A stretch of DNA of 64,000 bases from Xiashengella succiniciproducens (GTDB lineage: Bacteria; Bacteroidota; Bacteroidia; Bacteroidales; Marinilabiliaceae). The first letter of the stretch is position 1. Every line of letters starts with the position of its first letter. Position numbers and translations under genes: made by a program. Positions 46,363 through 57,436 of the stretch are shown here, piece by piece. Below the pieces are notes generated by a model that did no database searches, was not told the DNA's origin, and saw nothing but the letters and a program-made list of their open reading frames with translations. Where the stretch lies: the NCBI RefSeq assembly GCF_023674465.1, contig NZ_CP098400.1:1350801-1414800 (forward strand), given 5' to 3'.

Positions 46363-46408
46363 ATAAATAAAAAGGGGACAGCTAGCAGGCTGTCCCCTTT
46401 TTATTTAT
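46363..46408. terminator. Bidirectional terminator between the LytTR and Pit genes
   Basis: Perfect 20-bp arms 46363-46382 and 46389-46408 with loop tagcag. The GGGGACAGC core is flanked by A-rich and T-rich outer parts, so it fits both converging genes. Confidence 0.9.
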
Positions 46409-46428
46409 TGGCGCAATGCTTTTCAGCA

Positions 46429-48681
46429 TTAATGTCCGTTTTTCGTATAACTTGCAAAGTCTCTGTGAGCCTTGATCAGGTTGACAAGGTGCAGCATCAT
46501 ACTTTGAGTTTCGTGTAGTATGCTAAGGTAAAGCATGCTTACCTTGGTACTTGTTTTTTCCTTTTTAATTCTCTTAAGCTGGTTCTTTCTCAAACCTCTG
46601 ATAAAGTCAAGGATTTCAGCTTGTGCACTCAGAACCTTGTTTATCTCCTTGAAATCTCCGGACTCAATCAGAGTCACAGCATCTTTCATTATATCTTCAA
46701 TCTTCAGTCTGAGCGTATTGAGGTCAATCAGCTGATCTGTTGAGAATGGTTTGTGGTTGTTGTTAAGGTGTTCCCATGCGGGATTAGTCACAAACGTTAG
46801 ACAGTGAGCTGTTTCCCGTAGGTAGTCAAGTACCTGAACATAGTAAAGGCTTGAATCGATATTCTCTTCCTGCAGACGTCGTACTGTCTTGTAGATATCA
46901 TTACGCATCTTCTTGGACAGCAGGCTAAGGTCATTTACTTCCTTAGTGGTTTCCTTAAGTGTTTTTCTATCCTCAGCTTCAAAAGATGTTATAGTCTTGG
47001 CATAGTAGTCAGCAACTTTTTTCAGCACATCGCTAACATCTCTCCTGCATTTTTCAAGTATAGTTGCACCACCAATTTCACCATCTTCCTCAAAATCTGC
47101 AACTGTCAGAATTGCCTCATCTGCCTTCTTGCTTTTGCTTAATCTGTGGGATTTGGACAGCATAAAGAATACAAGAATAAGCAATGCCCCTATGGCCCAA
47201 AGTTTGCCGAAATAGACAGCCAATGCAACAAGGAAGGCAATAGTAAAAGCAGAGAAAGCAGTAAAGAACCAACCTCCAATAACTGATATCACACCGGTGA
47301 TACGATAAACAGCGCTGTCACGGTCCCATGCTCTGTCTGCCAGGGAGCTACCCATAGCCACCATAAAAGTAACGTAGGTTGTAGAAAGGGGCAGTTTCAA
47401 TGAGGTAGCACTTGCAATAAGGATACTTGCAATAACCAGATTGACAGAGCCCCTGAGAAGGTCAAAAGCAGGACCATCGCTCTTTGCATCTTTTGGCGGT
47501 TCAGGTAATTCAAATTGCTTATCAATGTAGTTTCTTACTCTAACTGGGACGTAGTTTGATATTGACTTGGACATCGCAAGAAAGCCTCTTACAAGAGAAC
47601 GGGCAAAGAAAGAAGATCCAAAACGCTCATCCCCTTCAGATTGACGACCAAGGTCTACAGATGTTTTAACGACATTCATGGCTTTCTTGGATGTAAAAAG
47701 TGTAGTAGCCATTATAAGACCTGCAATCAAAAGTATATAGGTCTCAGTTTTAACTGGTTCACCAAGCACACCCATCAATAGAGTGTCCGGAGTTGCACCT
47801 GGAGTTGCCACATAGTGTCTGTATGCGTCAAGTCCTGCAAGCGGAACACCTATGAAGTTGACAAGGTCATTACCCGCAAAAGCCATAGCAAGTGCAAAAG
47901 TACCTACCAGGATGGTAAACTTAAGAATATTGAATTTGAACAGAGAGTAAAGTATTTGAAGAATAAATGTCCATCCGACAAAGCTGTACACAAAAAACAA
48001 CTTCTCATTAGCTTTAATTGTTGCCTTAAGTTCGGGAGTCATAAAGGAAGCTCCATCCACACCCTTGACGAGAAGGAAGTATGTAGTTGCAGTAATAGCA
48101 AAGCCTCCCCAGATTGCACCAAGATATTTAAAACGTTTTTCGTAACGGAAGGAGAAAACCACACGGGTTAAGAATTGGACGATTGCCCCTGCCGTAAATG
48201 ATATAACAACTGAAATAAGTATACCTGAAATAATTGCAAGAGATTTTGCAGAGTTGATATACTCACTAATTGGAATGTCAGGATTGTTGAAGGTCTTAAT
48301 AAGAGCAACACCTACAGCCGCACCAAGCAGTTCGAACACTATTGAAACGGTCGTTGATGTCGGCATCCCAAAGGCATTGAACAGGTCCAGAAGGATAACA
48401 TCCGTTATCATCACGGCAAGAAATATTACCATAATGTCACGGAAGAAAAACATTTCGGGGTGAAACATACTCTTTCTGGCAATTTCCATCATACCGCTTG
48501 AGAAGGCAGCTCCGATAAATACTCCCGCTGCCGCAACAGTCATAACGACATAAAAAGGGGCAGCTTTAGCCCCGATTGCAGAGTTTACAAAGTTTGCCGC
48601 ATCATTTGCTACACCTACGATGAGGTCAGAAATTGCAAGGAGGAAGATGATTACGATAAGAACTAAATAAATATTTTCCAT
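46429..48681 (-). CDS. Pit-family phosphate transporter with C-terminal PhoU-like domain
   Basis: 750 aa. Inner-membrane low-affinity phosphate symporter with two Pit signature repeats: GVANDAANFVNSAIG near residue 22 and AFAGNDLVNFIGVPLAG near 265. About ten to twelve helices are followed (from about residue 535) by a helical soluble region (ILEKCRRDVSDVLKKVADYYAKTI...) like the PhoU-type fold normally encoded as a separate gene. The fusion is common in Bacteroidota. The substrate is inferred from family. Confidence 0.9.
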   Translation of the reverse strand: MENIYLVLIVIIFLLAISDLIVGVANDAANFVNSAIGAKAAPFYVVMTVAAAGVFIGAAFSSGMMEIARKSMFHPEMFFFRDIMVIFLAVMITDVILLDLFNAFGMPTSTTVSIVFELLGAAVGVALIKTFNNPDIPISEYINSAKSLAIISGILISVVISFTAGAIVQFLTRVVFSFRYEKRFKYLGAIWGGFAITATTYFLLVKGVDGASFMTPELKATIKANEKLFFVYSFVGWTFILQILYSLFKFNILKFTILVGTFALAMAFAGNDLVNFIGVPLAGLDAYRHYVATPGATPDTLLMGVLGEPVKTETYILLIAGLIMATTLFTSKKAMNVVKTSVDLGRQSEGDERFGSSFFARSLVRGFLAMSKSISNYVPVRVRNYIDKQFELPEPPKDAKSDGPAFDLLRGSVNLVIASILIASATSLKLPLSTTYVTFMVAMGSSLADRAWDRDSAVYRITGVISVIGGWFFTAFSAFTIAFLVALAVYFGKLWAIGALLILVFFMLSKSHRLSKSKKADEAILTVADFEEDGEIGGATILEKCRRDVSDVLKKVADYYAKTITSFEAEDRKTLKETTKEVNDLSLLSKKMRNDIYKTVRRLQEENIDSSLYYVQVLDYLRETAHCLTFVTNPAWEHLNNNHKPFSTDQLIDLNTLRLKIEDIMKDAVTLIESGDFKEINKVLSAQAEILDFIRGLRKNQLKRIKKEKTSTKVSMLYLSILHETQSMMLHLVNLIKAHRDFASYTKNGH

Positions 48682-48993
48682 TACAGTTTTATCGGTTTAG
48701 TAATAAATTCCGCTGTATTCTGTATTAAGCTTGTCGGCAAAGCTAATTCCATATTCACAGAATATGTTTTTTCGTTTGTTAAGTCTACGTTAAGAAATTG
48801 CAAATGTAATGTAATATTTGCCCGTAGGGCAATAGCTGAATGCTGTGATTTCAGGAGCTTAATGACTTTTGCTTGTCATGTAGAACAAAAAACTAAGATT
48901 CTGATTGCGGACTAAGACTCCCGTATTTGTTGCAATCCTCTTATTTTTGCAAAAGGACTTTAGCCTCTCTGGTTTTTTTTAGATATTTGTACA
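48682..48993. other. Intergenic region between Pit and LysE genes
   Basis: About 310 bases without an ORF of note. A plus-strand TATTTTTG at 48942-48949, 45 bases before the LysE start, is the only convincing -7-like box. The rest is AT-rich with no clear repeat or RNA structure. The promoter of the minus-strand Pit gene must lie here but was not recognised. Confidence 0.5.
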
Positions 48994-51790
<2,797 letters not shown>

Positions 51791-51821
51791 TCTGGTTGAC
51801 AGGAGATATCCGCTAAGAAAA

Positions 51822-51851
51822 AGACAGAGGCTGCCCCGGGGCGGCCTCTGT
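51822..51851 (+). terminator. Terminator after the GH97 gene
   Basis: GC-rich stem with arms around gacagaggctgcccc and ggggcggcctctg (one G.T pair), then ttattttatt. The stem is strong and the T-tract interrupted. Confidence 0.75.
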
Positions 51852-51954
51852 TATTTTATTATTCCCTGCTTGCTATTCACCCCGCAAATTATGGTGCAAA
51901 AGCTTTTTAGTATTGTTCTGCGTTATGCCATGCATTCAGAAAGCATGACCTCCC

Positions 51955-52368
51955 TTAATTCTCCTCCGGGAAATGGGGCAGGAGAGCTGTTTTAAGCCAT
52001 TCCGGCATTCTGATGGGCCTTCTGCTCTTTGCATCAATAAAGGCCTGCACAGTATAGCCCTTGGCAATCAATCTGTCATTACAGGTAATTGTGTAATTGA
52101 AAGTGATTCGAACACCCGGGAGCTTGTCGACAGTGGTTTCAATAGTAACCACATCCCCGTAGTATGCCGGACTGTGGTACTTTACATATAGTTCCGATAG
52201 CGGTAACATAATGCCGTTTTTCTCCATGTCGGCATAGGGGAGATTGAGCGCATCAAACAATTCTGTTCTTCCGATTTCAAACCATGTGGGATAAACAGCA
52301 TTATTGACAATGCCCATCTGATCGGTTTCCTTGTATCTTACCTTTATACTACTCTTATTGTATAGCAT
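51955..52368 (-). CDS. YbgC/4HBT-type acyl-CoA thioesterase
   Basis: 137-aa hotdog-fold thioesterase. The 4HBT signature is clear: VRYKETDQMGIVNNAVYPTWFEIGRTEL (about 10-37) with the catalytic Asp in TDQMG. It hydrolyses an acyl-CoA of unknown chain. It starts 5 bp after the SDR stop, so the pair forms an operon. Confidence 0.93.
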   Translation of the reverse strand: MLYNKSSIKVRYKETDQMGIVNNAVYPTWFEIGRTELFDALNLPYADMEKNGIMLPLSELYVKYHSPAYYGDVVTIETTVDKLPGVRITFNYTITCNDRLIAKGYTVQAFIDAKSRRPIRMPEWLKTALLPHFPEEN

Positions 52369-52373
52369 CTCCG

Positions 52374-53183
52374 TTATTTAAATGGTGAATCAGGTTCCTT
52401 TGCCATCACGTTGTACGAAAGTTTGTCAACCAACGCTGGTAGCCATTTGCTGAGAAAAACAGTCAGTTTACCCTCGACAAAGGTCAGAATCAGTGTTCTT
52501 TTACGCTTTTGGATGGCTTTGATGATACGCAGTGCAACTTCCTCGGCACTCATCATCTTGTTTTCGTTGCGTGGGGTCTCGCCTTGAGCAGAACCATCAG
52601 CTGTAAGAGCCGTCTTCCTGATATTTGAGGCTGTAAAGCCTGGAGCAACTATAAGGACATGGAGACCCTTCCTGAGGTTTTCAACCCTCAGGGTATTCAG
52701 AAATCCATGCATAGCATATTTTGAAGCCGAATAGCCTGCACGGCCAGGCAGTCCTATAAAACCTGCTATCGACGAAACACCGACCACTGAGCCCTTTTGC
52801 TCAAGGATGTAGGGGAGGGCATACTTTGTACAATAGACAGTTCCCCAGAAGTTGATATCCATAAGCTTGCGCATTACATCGAGATGCAGGTCTATAAACA
52901 AGGCCCTCATTGACATACCTGCGTTGTTGATTAGGATATCTATCTTACCAAACTCGCGGACTGTGTTGTCTATAAGTCGTTTGCAGTCTTCCTCACGACT
53001 GACGTCGGCTTCGGTTACGAGTAGTTTGTGACCTGCTGCATCAAACTCACTTTTTATTTCTTCAAGCTTGTCGGCCGATCTGGCACAAACAGAAACCAGT
53101 GCTCCTCTGTGGGCAAACTCTCTGGCACAGGCCAGGCCTATTCCGGAGGAAGCACCTGTGATTATTACTACTTTATCTTTCAT
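52374..53183 (-). CDS. Short-chain dehydrogenase/reductase
   Basis: 269 aa from the ATG at 53183, where the Rossmann start begins (MKDKVVIITGASSGIGLA). The longer reading to 53336 uses sequence from the IS4 element and is false. Motifs: TGASSGIG (about 9-16), NNAGMSM, Ser in VGVSSIAGF, YSASKYA (Tyr-x3-Lys), and a C-terminal tail of the RDH type (ILTFVEGKLTVFLSKWLPAL). Substrate unknown; the downstream thioesterase suggests acyl or lipid metabolism. The IS4 element begins 39 bases upstream. Confidence 0.92.
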   Translation of the reverse strand: MKDKVVIITGASSGIGLACAREFAHRGALVSVCARSADKLEEIKSEFDAAGHKLLVTEADVSREEDCKRLIDNTVREFGKIDILINNAGMSMRALFIDLHLDVMRKLMDINFWGTVYCTKYALPYILEQKGSVVGVSSIAGFIGLPGRAGYSASKYAMHGFLNTLRVENLRKGLHVLIVAPGFTASNIRKTALTADGSAQGETPRNENKMMSAEEVALRIIKAIQKRKRTLILTFVEGKLTVFLSKWLPALVDKLSYNVMAKEPDSPFK

Positions 53184-53211
53184 TTTACTTGTCTTTCCTG
53201 TCAAAATTATA

Positions 53212-53222
53212 GTAAATTTAAC
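53212..53222. repeat. Left target-site duplication of the IS4 element
   Basis: gtaaatttaac, identical to 54631-54641. 11 bp. Confidence 0.85.
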
Positions 53223-53259
53223 ACTGTTGTCCGATAAAAACTTTTTAGAAAAAGTACGC

Positions 53260-53280
53260 GGGCAAATTTGAGTTTTGCCC
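53260..53280 (+). terminator. Hairpin at the left end of the IS4 element
   Basis: Arms gggcaaa (53260-53266) and tttgccc (53274-53280) around a 7-nt loop. The right arm contains the TTTG -33 box of the transposase promoter, so the hairpin could block external transcripts while the promoter fires beyond it. Confidence 0.6.
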
Positions 53281-53304
53281 GTCGTACTAATAATTGTAGC
53301 TTTG
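53274..53304 (+). promoter_or_regulatory. Promoter of the IS4 transposase
   Basis: TTTG (53274-53277), exactly 19 nt, TAGCTTTG (53297-53304). The ATG is at 53329. A near-perfect Bacteroidota promoter carried on the element. Confidence 0.75.
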
Positions 53305-53328
53305 TATTCATCACAAAACAAGTCTACA

Positions 53329-54543
53329 ATGAACAAAAGTACTTATTTTTTTGGACAATCGGTATTCGGACAGCTCATATCTATGGTAGATACAAGGATT
53401 ATCGCCCGAAACAGCAAACGGTACAAGGCCGATCATTACGTGAAACGTTTCACGGCTAAGGATCACCTTATAAGCATGTTGTTTTGCGTCTTCGCCAAAT
53501 GCTCCTCCCTGCGCGAGGTGGCGGGTGCAATGCTCGGTCTTTCAGGCAAGACCAGGCATTTCCAGCTCGGCCACATACCCTACCGGAGCACCTTGTCGGA
53601 CGCCAACAAGCGCAGGAGCGTTGATTTCTTCTCGGGCGTGTACCACGACCTGCTTCGCGAGTACCAACACGTGATCTCGGACACCCGCTTTAAAGATGTG
53701 TTGAACAAGCAGGTCGAGATCTTCGACAGCACGGTTATCAGTTTGTTCCAGGACATCTTGAAGTGCGTCGGCAGAACACCCTCGAACGGTAAACGCAAAG
53801 GGGGGATCAAGGTGCACACCGTTATCAATGTCGACGAGCCCGTTCCCAAGATGATATGGTTCTCATCCGCTGCCACGAACGATCACCTGCTGTTGAGGAA
53901 ACTGGAACCGGATGACAACACTATTTACGTCTTCGACAAGGGATACAACGATTATAAAGCCTTCAAGCTGTTTTGTGAAAAGGGAGCCGGATTCGTTACC
54001 CGCATCAAGGAGAACGCCGTTTACAAGGTGGAGCAAGAACTTTACATCGATGAATGCATCCACAGCGGCGTGCTGGAAGACACTATCATCGAGGTGACCG
54101 TGAAGGAAGATGATGGCGGGAGCAAGCTGAAGTTGCGCAAGGTGGTGTTCTACGACAGGGTGTTGAAAAGGAAGTTCGAGTTCCTCACCAACCTGTTCGA
54201 GATGCGGCCCGACATGATAGCGGCCTTGTATAAAACAAGATGGCAAATAGAGCTGTTATTCAAGCAGTTAAAATCAAACTTCCCCCTGAAGTACTTCCTC
54301 GGGGATAACGAGAACGCGATAAAAATACAGGTATATTGCGCTTTGATCGTGAACCTCTTGCTCACGGTTATACAGAAGCGGTTGAAACGGCCTTGGGCAT
54401 TCTCCAACCTGGTGTCATTTTGCAGGATACACCTGTTTAATTACCTGCACTTGATAAAATTTTTAGAAAACCCGGAACGAGATTGGCAACGAGATGACCA
54501 GGATTTAGAGATGCTTACCCTTTTCAGGGGGGCTTACTTTTGA
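53329..54543 (+). CDS. IS4-family DDE transposase
   Basis: 404 aa from the ATG at 53329, placed 25 bases after the -7 box. Longer readings start inside the promoter. DDE catalytic region: FDSTVISLF (first Asp), FDKGYNDY (second Asp) and the Y-(2)-R-(3)-E-(6)-K signature of IS4 in YKTRWQIELLFKQLK with the catalytic Glu. An N-terminal DUF4372-like segment (about 1-75) is visible. No frameshift or internal stop. Confidence 0.96.
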   Translation: MNKSTYFFGQSVFGQLISMVDTRIIARNSKRYKADHYVKRFTAKDHLISMLFCVFAKCSSLREVAGAMLGLSGKTRHFQLGHIPYRSTLSDANKRRSVDFFSGVYHDLLREYQHVISDTRFKDVLNKQVEIFDSTVISLFQDILKCVGRTPSNGKRKGGIKVHTVINVDEPVPKMIWFSSAATNDHLLLRKLEPDDNTIYVFDKGYNDYKAFKLFCEKGAGFVTRIKENAVYKVEQELYIDECIHSGVLEDTIIEVTVKEDDGGSKLKLRKVVFYDRVLKRKFEFLTNLFEMRPDMIAALYKTRWQIELLFKQLKSNFPLKYFLGDNENAIKIQVYCALIVNLLLTVIQKRLKRPWAFSNLVSFCRIHLFNYLHLIKFLENPERDWQRDDQDLEMLTLFRGAYF

Positions 54544-54860
54544 AAATAGAAAAATTATAAAAAGAAACGACTGATAATAAGCCGGTTAAAAGTAACGAAG
54601 AATCAAAATCGGTTTTTATCGGACGGCAATGTAAATTTAACCTAAATTGAGCGATTCGTAATTTCACCTGCCCCCGTCGTCTCACTTGATTTCAAAAAAA
54701 CGGAAATTTTCTCAGAGGTAGGCTTCTTTCGTGTACTTTTTCAACGAAAATTCAGTTCTGTTTTTCACTCAAACCGAACTTTATCGCATTTTCTATGGGT
54801 CTGGACATAAGTCTCCCATTACCACTACGGGTTTACAATCCTGAGGTATGTTGTTCTGCC
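54544..54860. other. Non-coding junction of the two IS elements
   Basis: About 317 bases: the last 87 bases of the IS4 element with its right terminal repeat, the 11-bp target duplication, then the IS1380 left end (from 54641) and its 3' non-coding stretch to the transposase stop. No gene seen. Confidence 0.8.
54631..54641. repeat. Right target-site duplication of the IS4 element
   Basis: gtaaatttaac, identical to 53212-53222. Its final C is base 1 of the IS1380 element, and its tttaa (54636-54640) is the IS1380 left duplication. Confidence 0.85.
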
Positions 54861-56374
54861 TTATGCAAACTGAATTTTCGGCGGTGACTGACACCGTTCC
54901 CATAACTCTTCAATATTTATCGTTTCATAAATTACTCTGGTGACATTCAGGACAATACTCCTTGCCCTTGAGGTTATCTTGACAGCAAAATCAATAAGCT
55001 TTCTTCTGAATGTATTAGGATATACGGTTACCGGAATAACCTCTGCGGTAACATCTTGTTTGTATGCTTCGAAAATAAAGTGTGTAACTACCAGCATAAA
55101 ATAATAGGCTCTGTTCATTCCAAAGGATTTAAAAGGAAGTTGTTCTCTGGTAGCAAGCTCTTTAATGCTACGATGTATCAACTCGTCGGCTCCTCTTTGG
55201 TGTGATTTTCGTATGATGGTATCAGCTTTAAACCACTCATCTCCACCGGATGCCCGAAGCCTTTTGTCAGCGACAGGACAGTTCCCGATATTGGTATAGA
55301 TGACGCTGTCAGGCTTACCAAATTCCATTACGTACTGCCCGGTATCATCCCGGTGCAATCTGGTAAAAAAGCAACGACGAAACTTGGACCAGGATTTCAA
55401 CTTGCTGGCAAATTCCGCAAATTGCCAGACTGCTTTATTTTTAGTGATTTTGCCCAAAGTGTCAATGGGTAAAGCCTTTACATATTCAGTAACATCATTG
55501 TACAATTTTCCTGTTGTAATGTAATGTATATTAAGCTCTTGCTCGAATATCTCGTACGCTTTCTGATCCGCAAACCCACTATCGGCGCACACCACAATAG
55601 GGACTTCTTTGGAGTATCTCTTGCGTATCAGATTTACTATAGAGCGTACCCTGTCGGTGTAATCTGATCCATGATTGGAATGAGCACTTCCTTTTCTAAA
55701 GGTCACGTCTATCAGAAACGAGCCCCAGCATATATGAAGTGGCTGAAACCCTTTCTTACGCTTGTAAGTGACCTCGCAACCTTCGCGTTTCGCAGCATCG
55801 TCATTATCCAAAACCATGGTGTCAATGCCCAGTTCTATAACTTTGGGTTTGGATATGTGAAGCCTCCAGATAAACAGTTCATTAAGTATCTTATTGAATA
55901 CCGAGTTTGAAATAACGGACAGCTTCCCAAAAAAACGTTTGACCTGGTGAGAAGAGGCCAATTGGTCGGTCTTGCATTCAAGCAAACATGCATATCCTTC
56001 ATCCTTTTTACTTTGATCAAAACTGCTTATGGCCATATTTGTGCCATCTATAAAAAATGCAACAATCTGTTTTACAAACTGTTGAAGCTGCAAGCCTTTG
56101 CTGTTTCCAGTAAGCAGAGAAGAAACATTACGCGATATTAGCCCATATAAGCCAATTTGCTCAGTGTAGCGAAGAAATAAAGGGAGCCCTCCACGACCAG
56201 AAATTTTATTGGTTGTAATGCCGATTTTTGTTATCTTCGTACTCATAAAAGATAGTCTTGTGCACCTAAATGGTGAAGTGTTGTTTTTTTATTTTAATAC
56301 CTCTAAAATACACATTATCAAGGTTATAAGCAAGCTATCTTTTATTTTTTTTTGTATAAATCGCTCAATATAGG
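54641..56374 (-). mobile_element. IS1380-family insertion sequence
   Basis: A 1734-bp element with its transposase on the minus strand. Ends are cctaaattgagcgatt (54641 onward) and the complement at the right, cctatattgagcgatt (ending 56374), differing at one of 16 positions. They begin with CC as is usual for the family. A 5-bp direct repeat tttaa flanks it (54636-54640 and 56375-56379). Transposase intact. Together with the IS4 element it separates the SDR and YeaQ-like genes. Confidence 0.88.
54861..56246 (-). CDS. IS1380-family transposase
   Basis: 461 aa. IS1380-type DDE transposase: DTMVLDNDDAAKREG (first Asp), VVCADSGFADQKAYEIF (second Asp), and the Glu region with QRGADELIHRSIKELATREQLPF and FGMNRAYYFMLVV. 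N-terminal helix-turn-helix region (TTNKISGRGGLPLFLRY). The whole frame is open with no frameshift. Confidence 0.94.
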   Translation of the reverse strand: MSTKITKIGITTNKISGRGGLPLFLRYTEQIGLYGLISRNVSSLLTGNSKGLQLQQFVKQIVAFFIDGTNMAISSFDQSKKDEGYACLLECKTDQLASSHQVKRFFGKLSVISNSVFNKILNELFIWRLHISKPKVIELGIDTMVLDNDDAAKREGCEVTYKRKKGFQPLHICWGSFLIDVTFRKGSAHSNHGSDYTDRVRSIVNLIRKRYSKEVPIVVCADSGFADQKAYEIFEQELNIHYITTGKLYNDVTEYVKALPIDTLGKITKNKAVWQFAEFASKLKSWSKFRRCFFTRLHRDDTGQYVMEFGKPDSVIYTNIGNCPVADKRLRASGGDEWFKADTIIRKSHQRGADELIHRSIKELATREQLPFKSFGMNRAYYFMLVVTHFIFEAYKQDVTAEVIPVTVYPNTFRRKLIDFAVKITSRARSIVLNVTRVIYETINIEELWERCQSPPKIQFA

Positions 56375-56412
56375 TTTAATAAAGCATTATGTTTTACCTA
56401 AAAATTCACAGC

Positions 56413-56658
56413 ATGGAATCAATCCTTCTTACATTAGCAATCGGCCTGTTGGCCGGTTATCTGGGCAGCCTTATAATGAAAGGCAAAGGTCTCGGTCTGA
56501 TCCTTAACCTTGTAGTGGGACTTGTAGGTGCCCTGCTTGGTGGTTGGGTATTTGGACTTCTTGGCGTCGGTGGTGGAGGTCTTCTCTGGCAGATAATTTC
56601 AGCTACCATTGGTGCCGTCATACTTCTGTGGATAGTCTCACTTGTCAGGAAAAAATAG
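56413..56658 (+). CDS. GlsB/YeaQ/YmgE-family small membrane protein
   Basis: 81 aa from the ATG at 56413. An 8-residue longer reading is less likely. Three glycine-rich membrane helices (about 1-20, 24-48, 56-78) with the repeating GLLAGYLGS, LVVGLVGALLGGWV and GATIGAVIL pattern of the transglycosylase-associated/stress family. Function unknown beyond stress association. The IS1380 right end lies 38 bases upstream, so its promoter may be partly replaced. Confidence 0.88.
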   Translation: MESILLTLAIGLLAGYLGSLIMKGKGLGLILNLVVGLVGALLGGWVFGLLGVGGGGLLWQIISATIGAVILLWIVSLVRKK

Positions 56659-56827
56659 TATAGCATTTACATCGAACCAAAAGCCGTTTTTGTGTGTTAA
56701 AGAAGTAGTTTTTTGGACTTTTCCTTTTGATAAGAACGAAAAACTGCCTTTCTTTGCAGGCTATATTCACGAGCTCCTTCCGCAAGTTTGGTCGGGCTGA
56801 TATTTAAACATTTAACGTTACATTATT

Positions 56828-57376
56828 ATGAAGATTGGGAAAAGTAAATTTGTATCCTTAACATACCAGCTGCGACTGAACAGCGCTGACGGGGAGATGA
56901 TTGAAGAAACAACAAAGGATGCTCCTTTGGAATTCCTTTTCGGTGCTGGACGCATGCTTCAGGTTTTTGAAGACAAACTTGAAGGACTTGCTGCAGGTGA
57001 CACTTTTAGCTTTGACCTTAAGGCTGATGAGGCTTACGGTGAAGTAAACGAAGACGCTGTTGTTGATCTCCCAAAGAGCATCTTCGAAATCGAAGGAGTT
57101 ATTGATGAGGACCTGCTTACACTTGGTAACACAATTCCTATGCAGGATGCTCAAGGTAACAGACTGAACGGTATCGTTCTAGAAGTTACTGATGAAACTG
57201 TAAAGATGGACTTCAACCACCCATTGGCTGGTGATGACCTTTATTTTACAGGTTCCATTCTTACTGTGAGAGAGGCTACAGAAGCTGAACTTCTTGCTGC
57301 TACCAGCTCTTGCGGATGTGGACACGATCACGATCACGATCATGAACATAACTGCGGTTCAGGTTGCAACTGCTAA
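56828..57376 (+). CDS. SlyD-like FKBP peptidyl-prolyl isomerase
   Basis: 182 aa. N-terminal FKBP half (DGEMIEETTKDAPLEFLFGAGRMLQVFEDKLEGLAAGD, about 20-60), an inserted IF chaperone domain (about 70-130) and the closing FKBP strands (FNHPLAGDDLYFTGSIL). The tail is Cys/His-rich (CGCGHDHDHDHEH...CGSGCNC), as in SlyD, which binds nickel and other metals and helps hydrogenase maturation. Metal use here is inferred from the tail. It acts as a cytoplasmic chaperone. Confidence 0.93.
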   Translation: MKIGKSKFVSLTYQLRLNSADGEMIEETTKDAPLEFLFGAGRMLQVFEDKLEGLAAGDTFSFDLKADEAYGEVNEDAVVDLPKSIFEIEGVIDEDLLTLGNTIPMQDAQGNRLNGIVLEVTDETVKMDFNHPLAGDDLYFTGSILTVREATEAELLAATSSCGCGHDHDHDHEHNCGSGCNC

Positions 57377-57401
57377 TAATCCAAAGAGGATAAAAATATA
57401 T

Positions 57402-57432
57402 GAGGTTGTCCAATTAAGGGCAACCTCTTTTT
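57402..57432 (+). terminator. Hairpin after slyD / left end of the IS1182 element
   Basis: Arms gaggttgtcc (57402-57411) and gggcaacctc (57418-57427), one G.T pair, loop aattaa, then TTTTT. It ends transcription from slyD whether it is native or IS-borne. Confidence 0.75.
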
Positions 57433-57436
57433 CAAT

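Larger units (their letters stand above)
53223..54630 (+). mobile_element. IS4-family insertion sequence
   Basis: A 1408-bp element. Terminal inverted repeats are actgttgtccgataaaaac (53223-53241) and attgccgtccgataaaaac (complement of 54612-54630), 16 of 19 identical. An 11-bp direct repeat gtaaatttaac flanks it (53212-53222 and 54631-54641), in the size range known for IS4. It carries one intact transposase gene and an internal promoter, so it may be active. A hairpin (53260-53280) near the left end may block incoming transcription. The last base of the right direct repeat is also the first base of the IS1380 element. Confidence 0.92.

Noticed and set aside
53184..53336. N-terminal extension of the SDR gene to 53336
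   Set aside because: It reads into the IS4 element, and the Rossmann start begins at the ATG at 53183.
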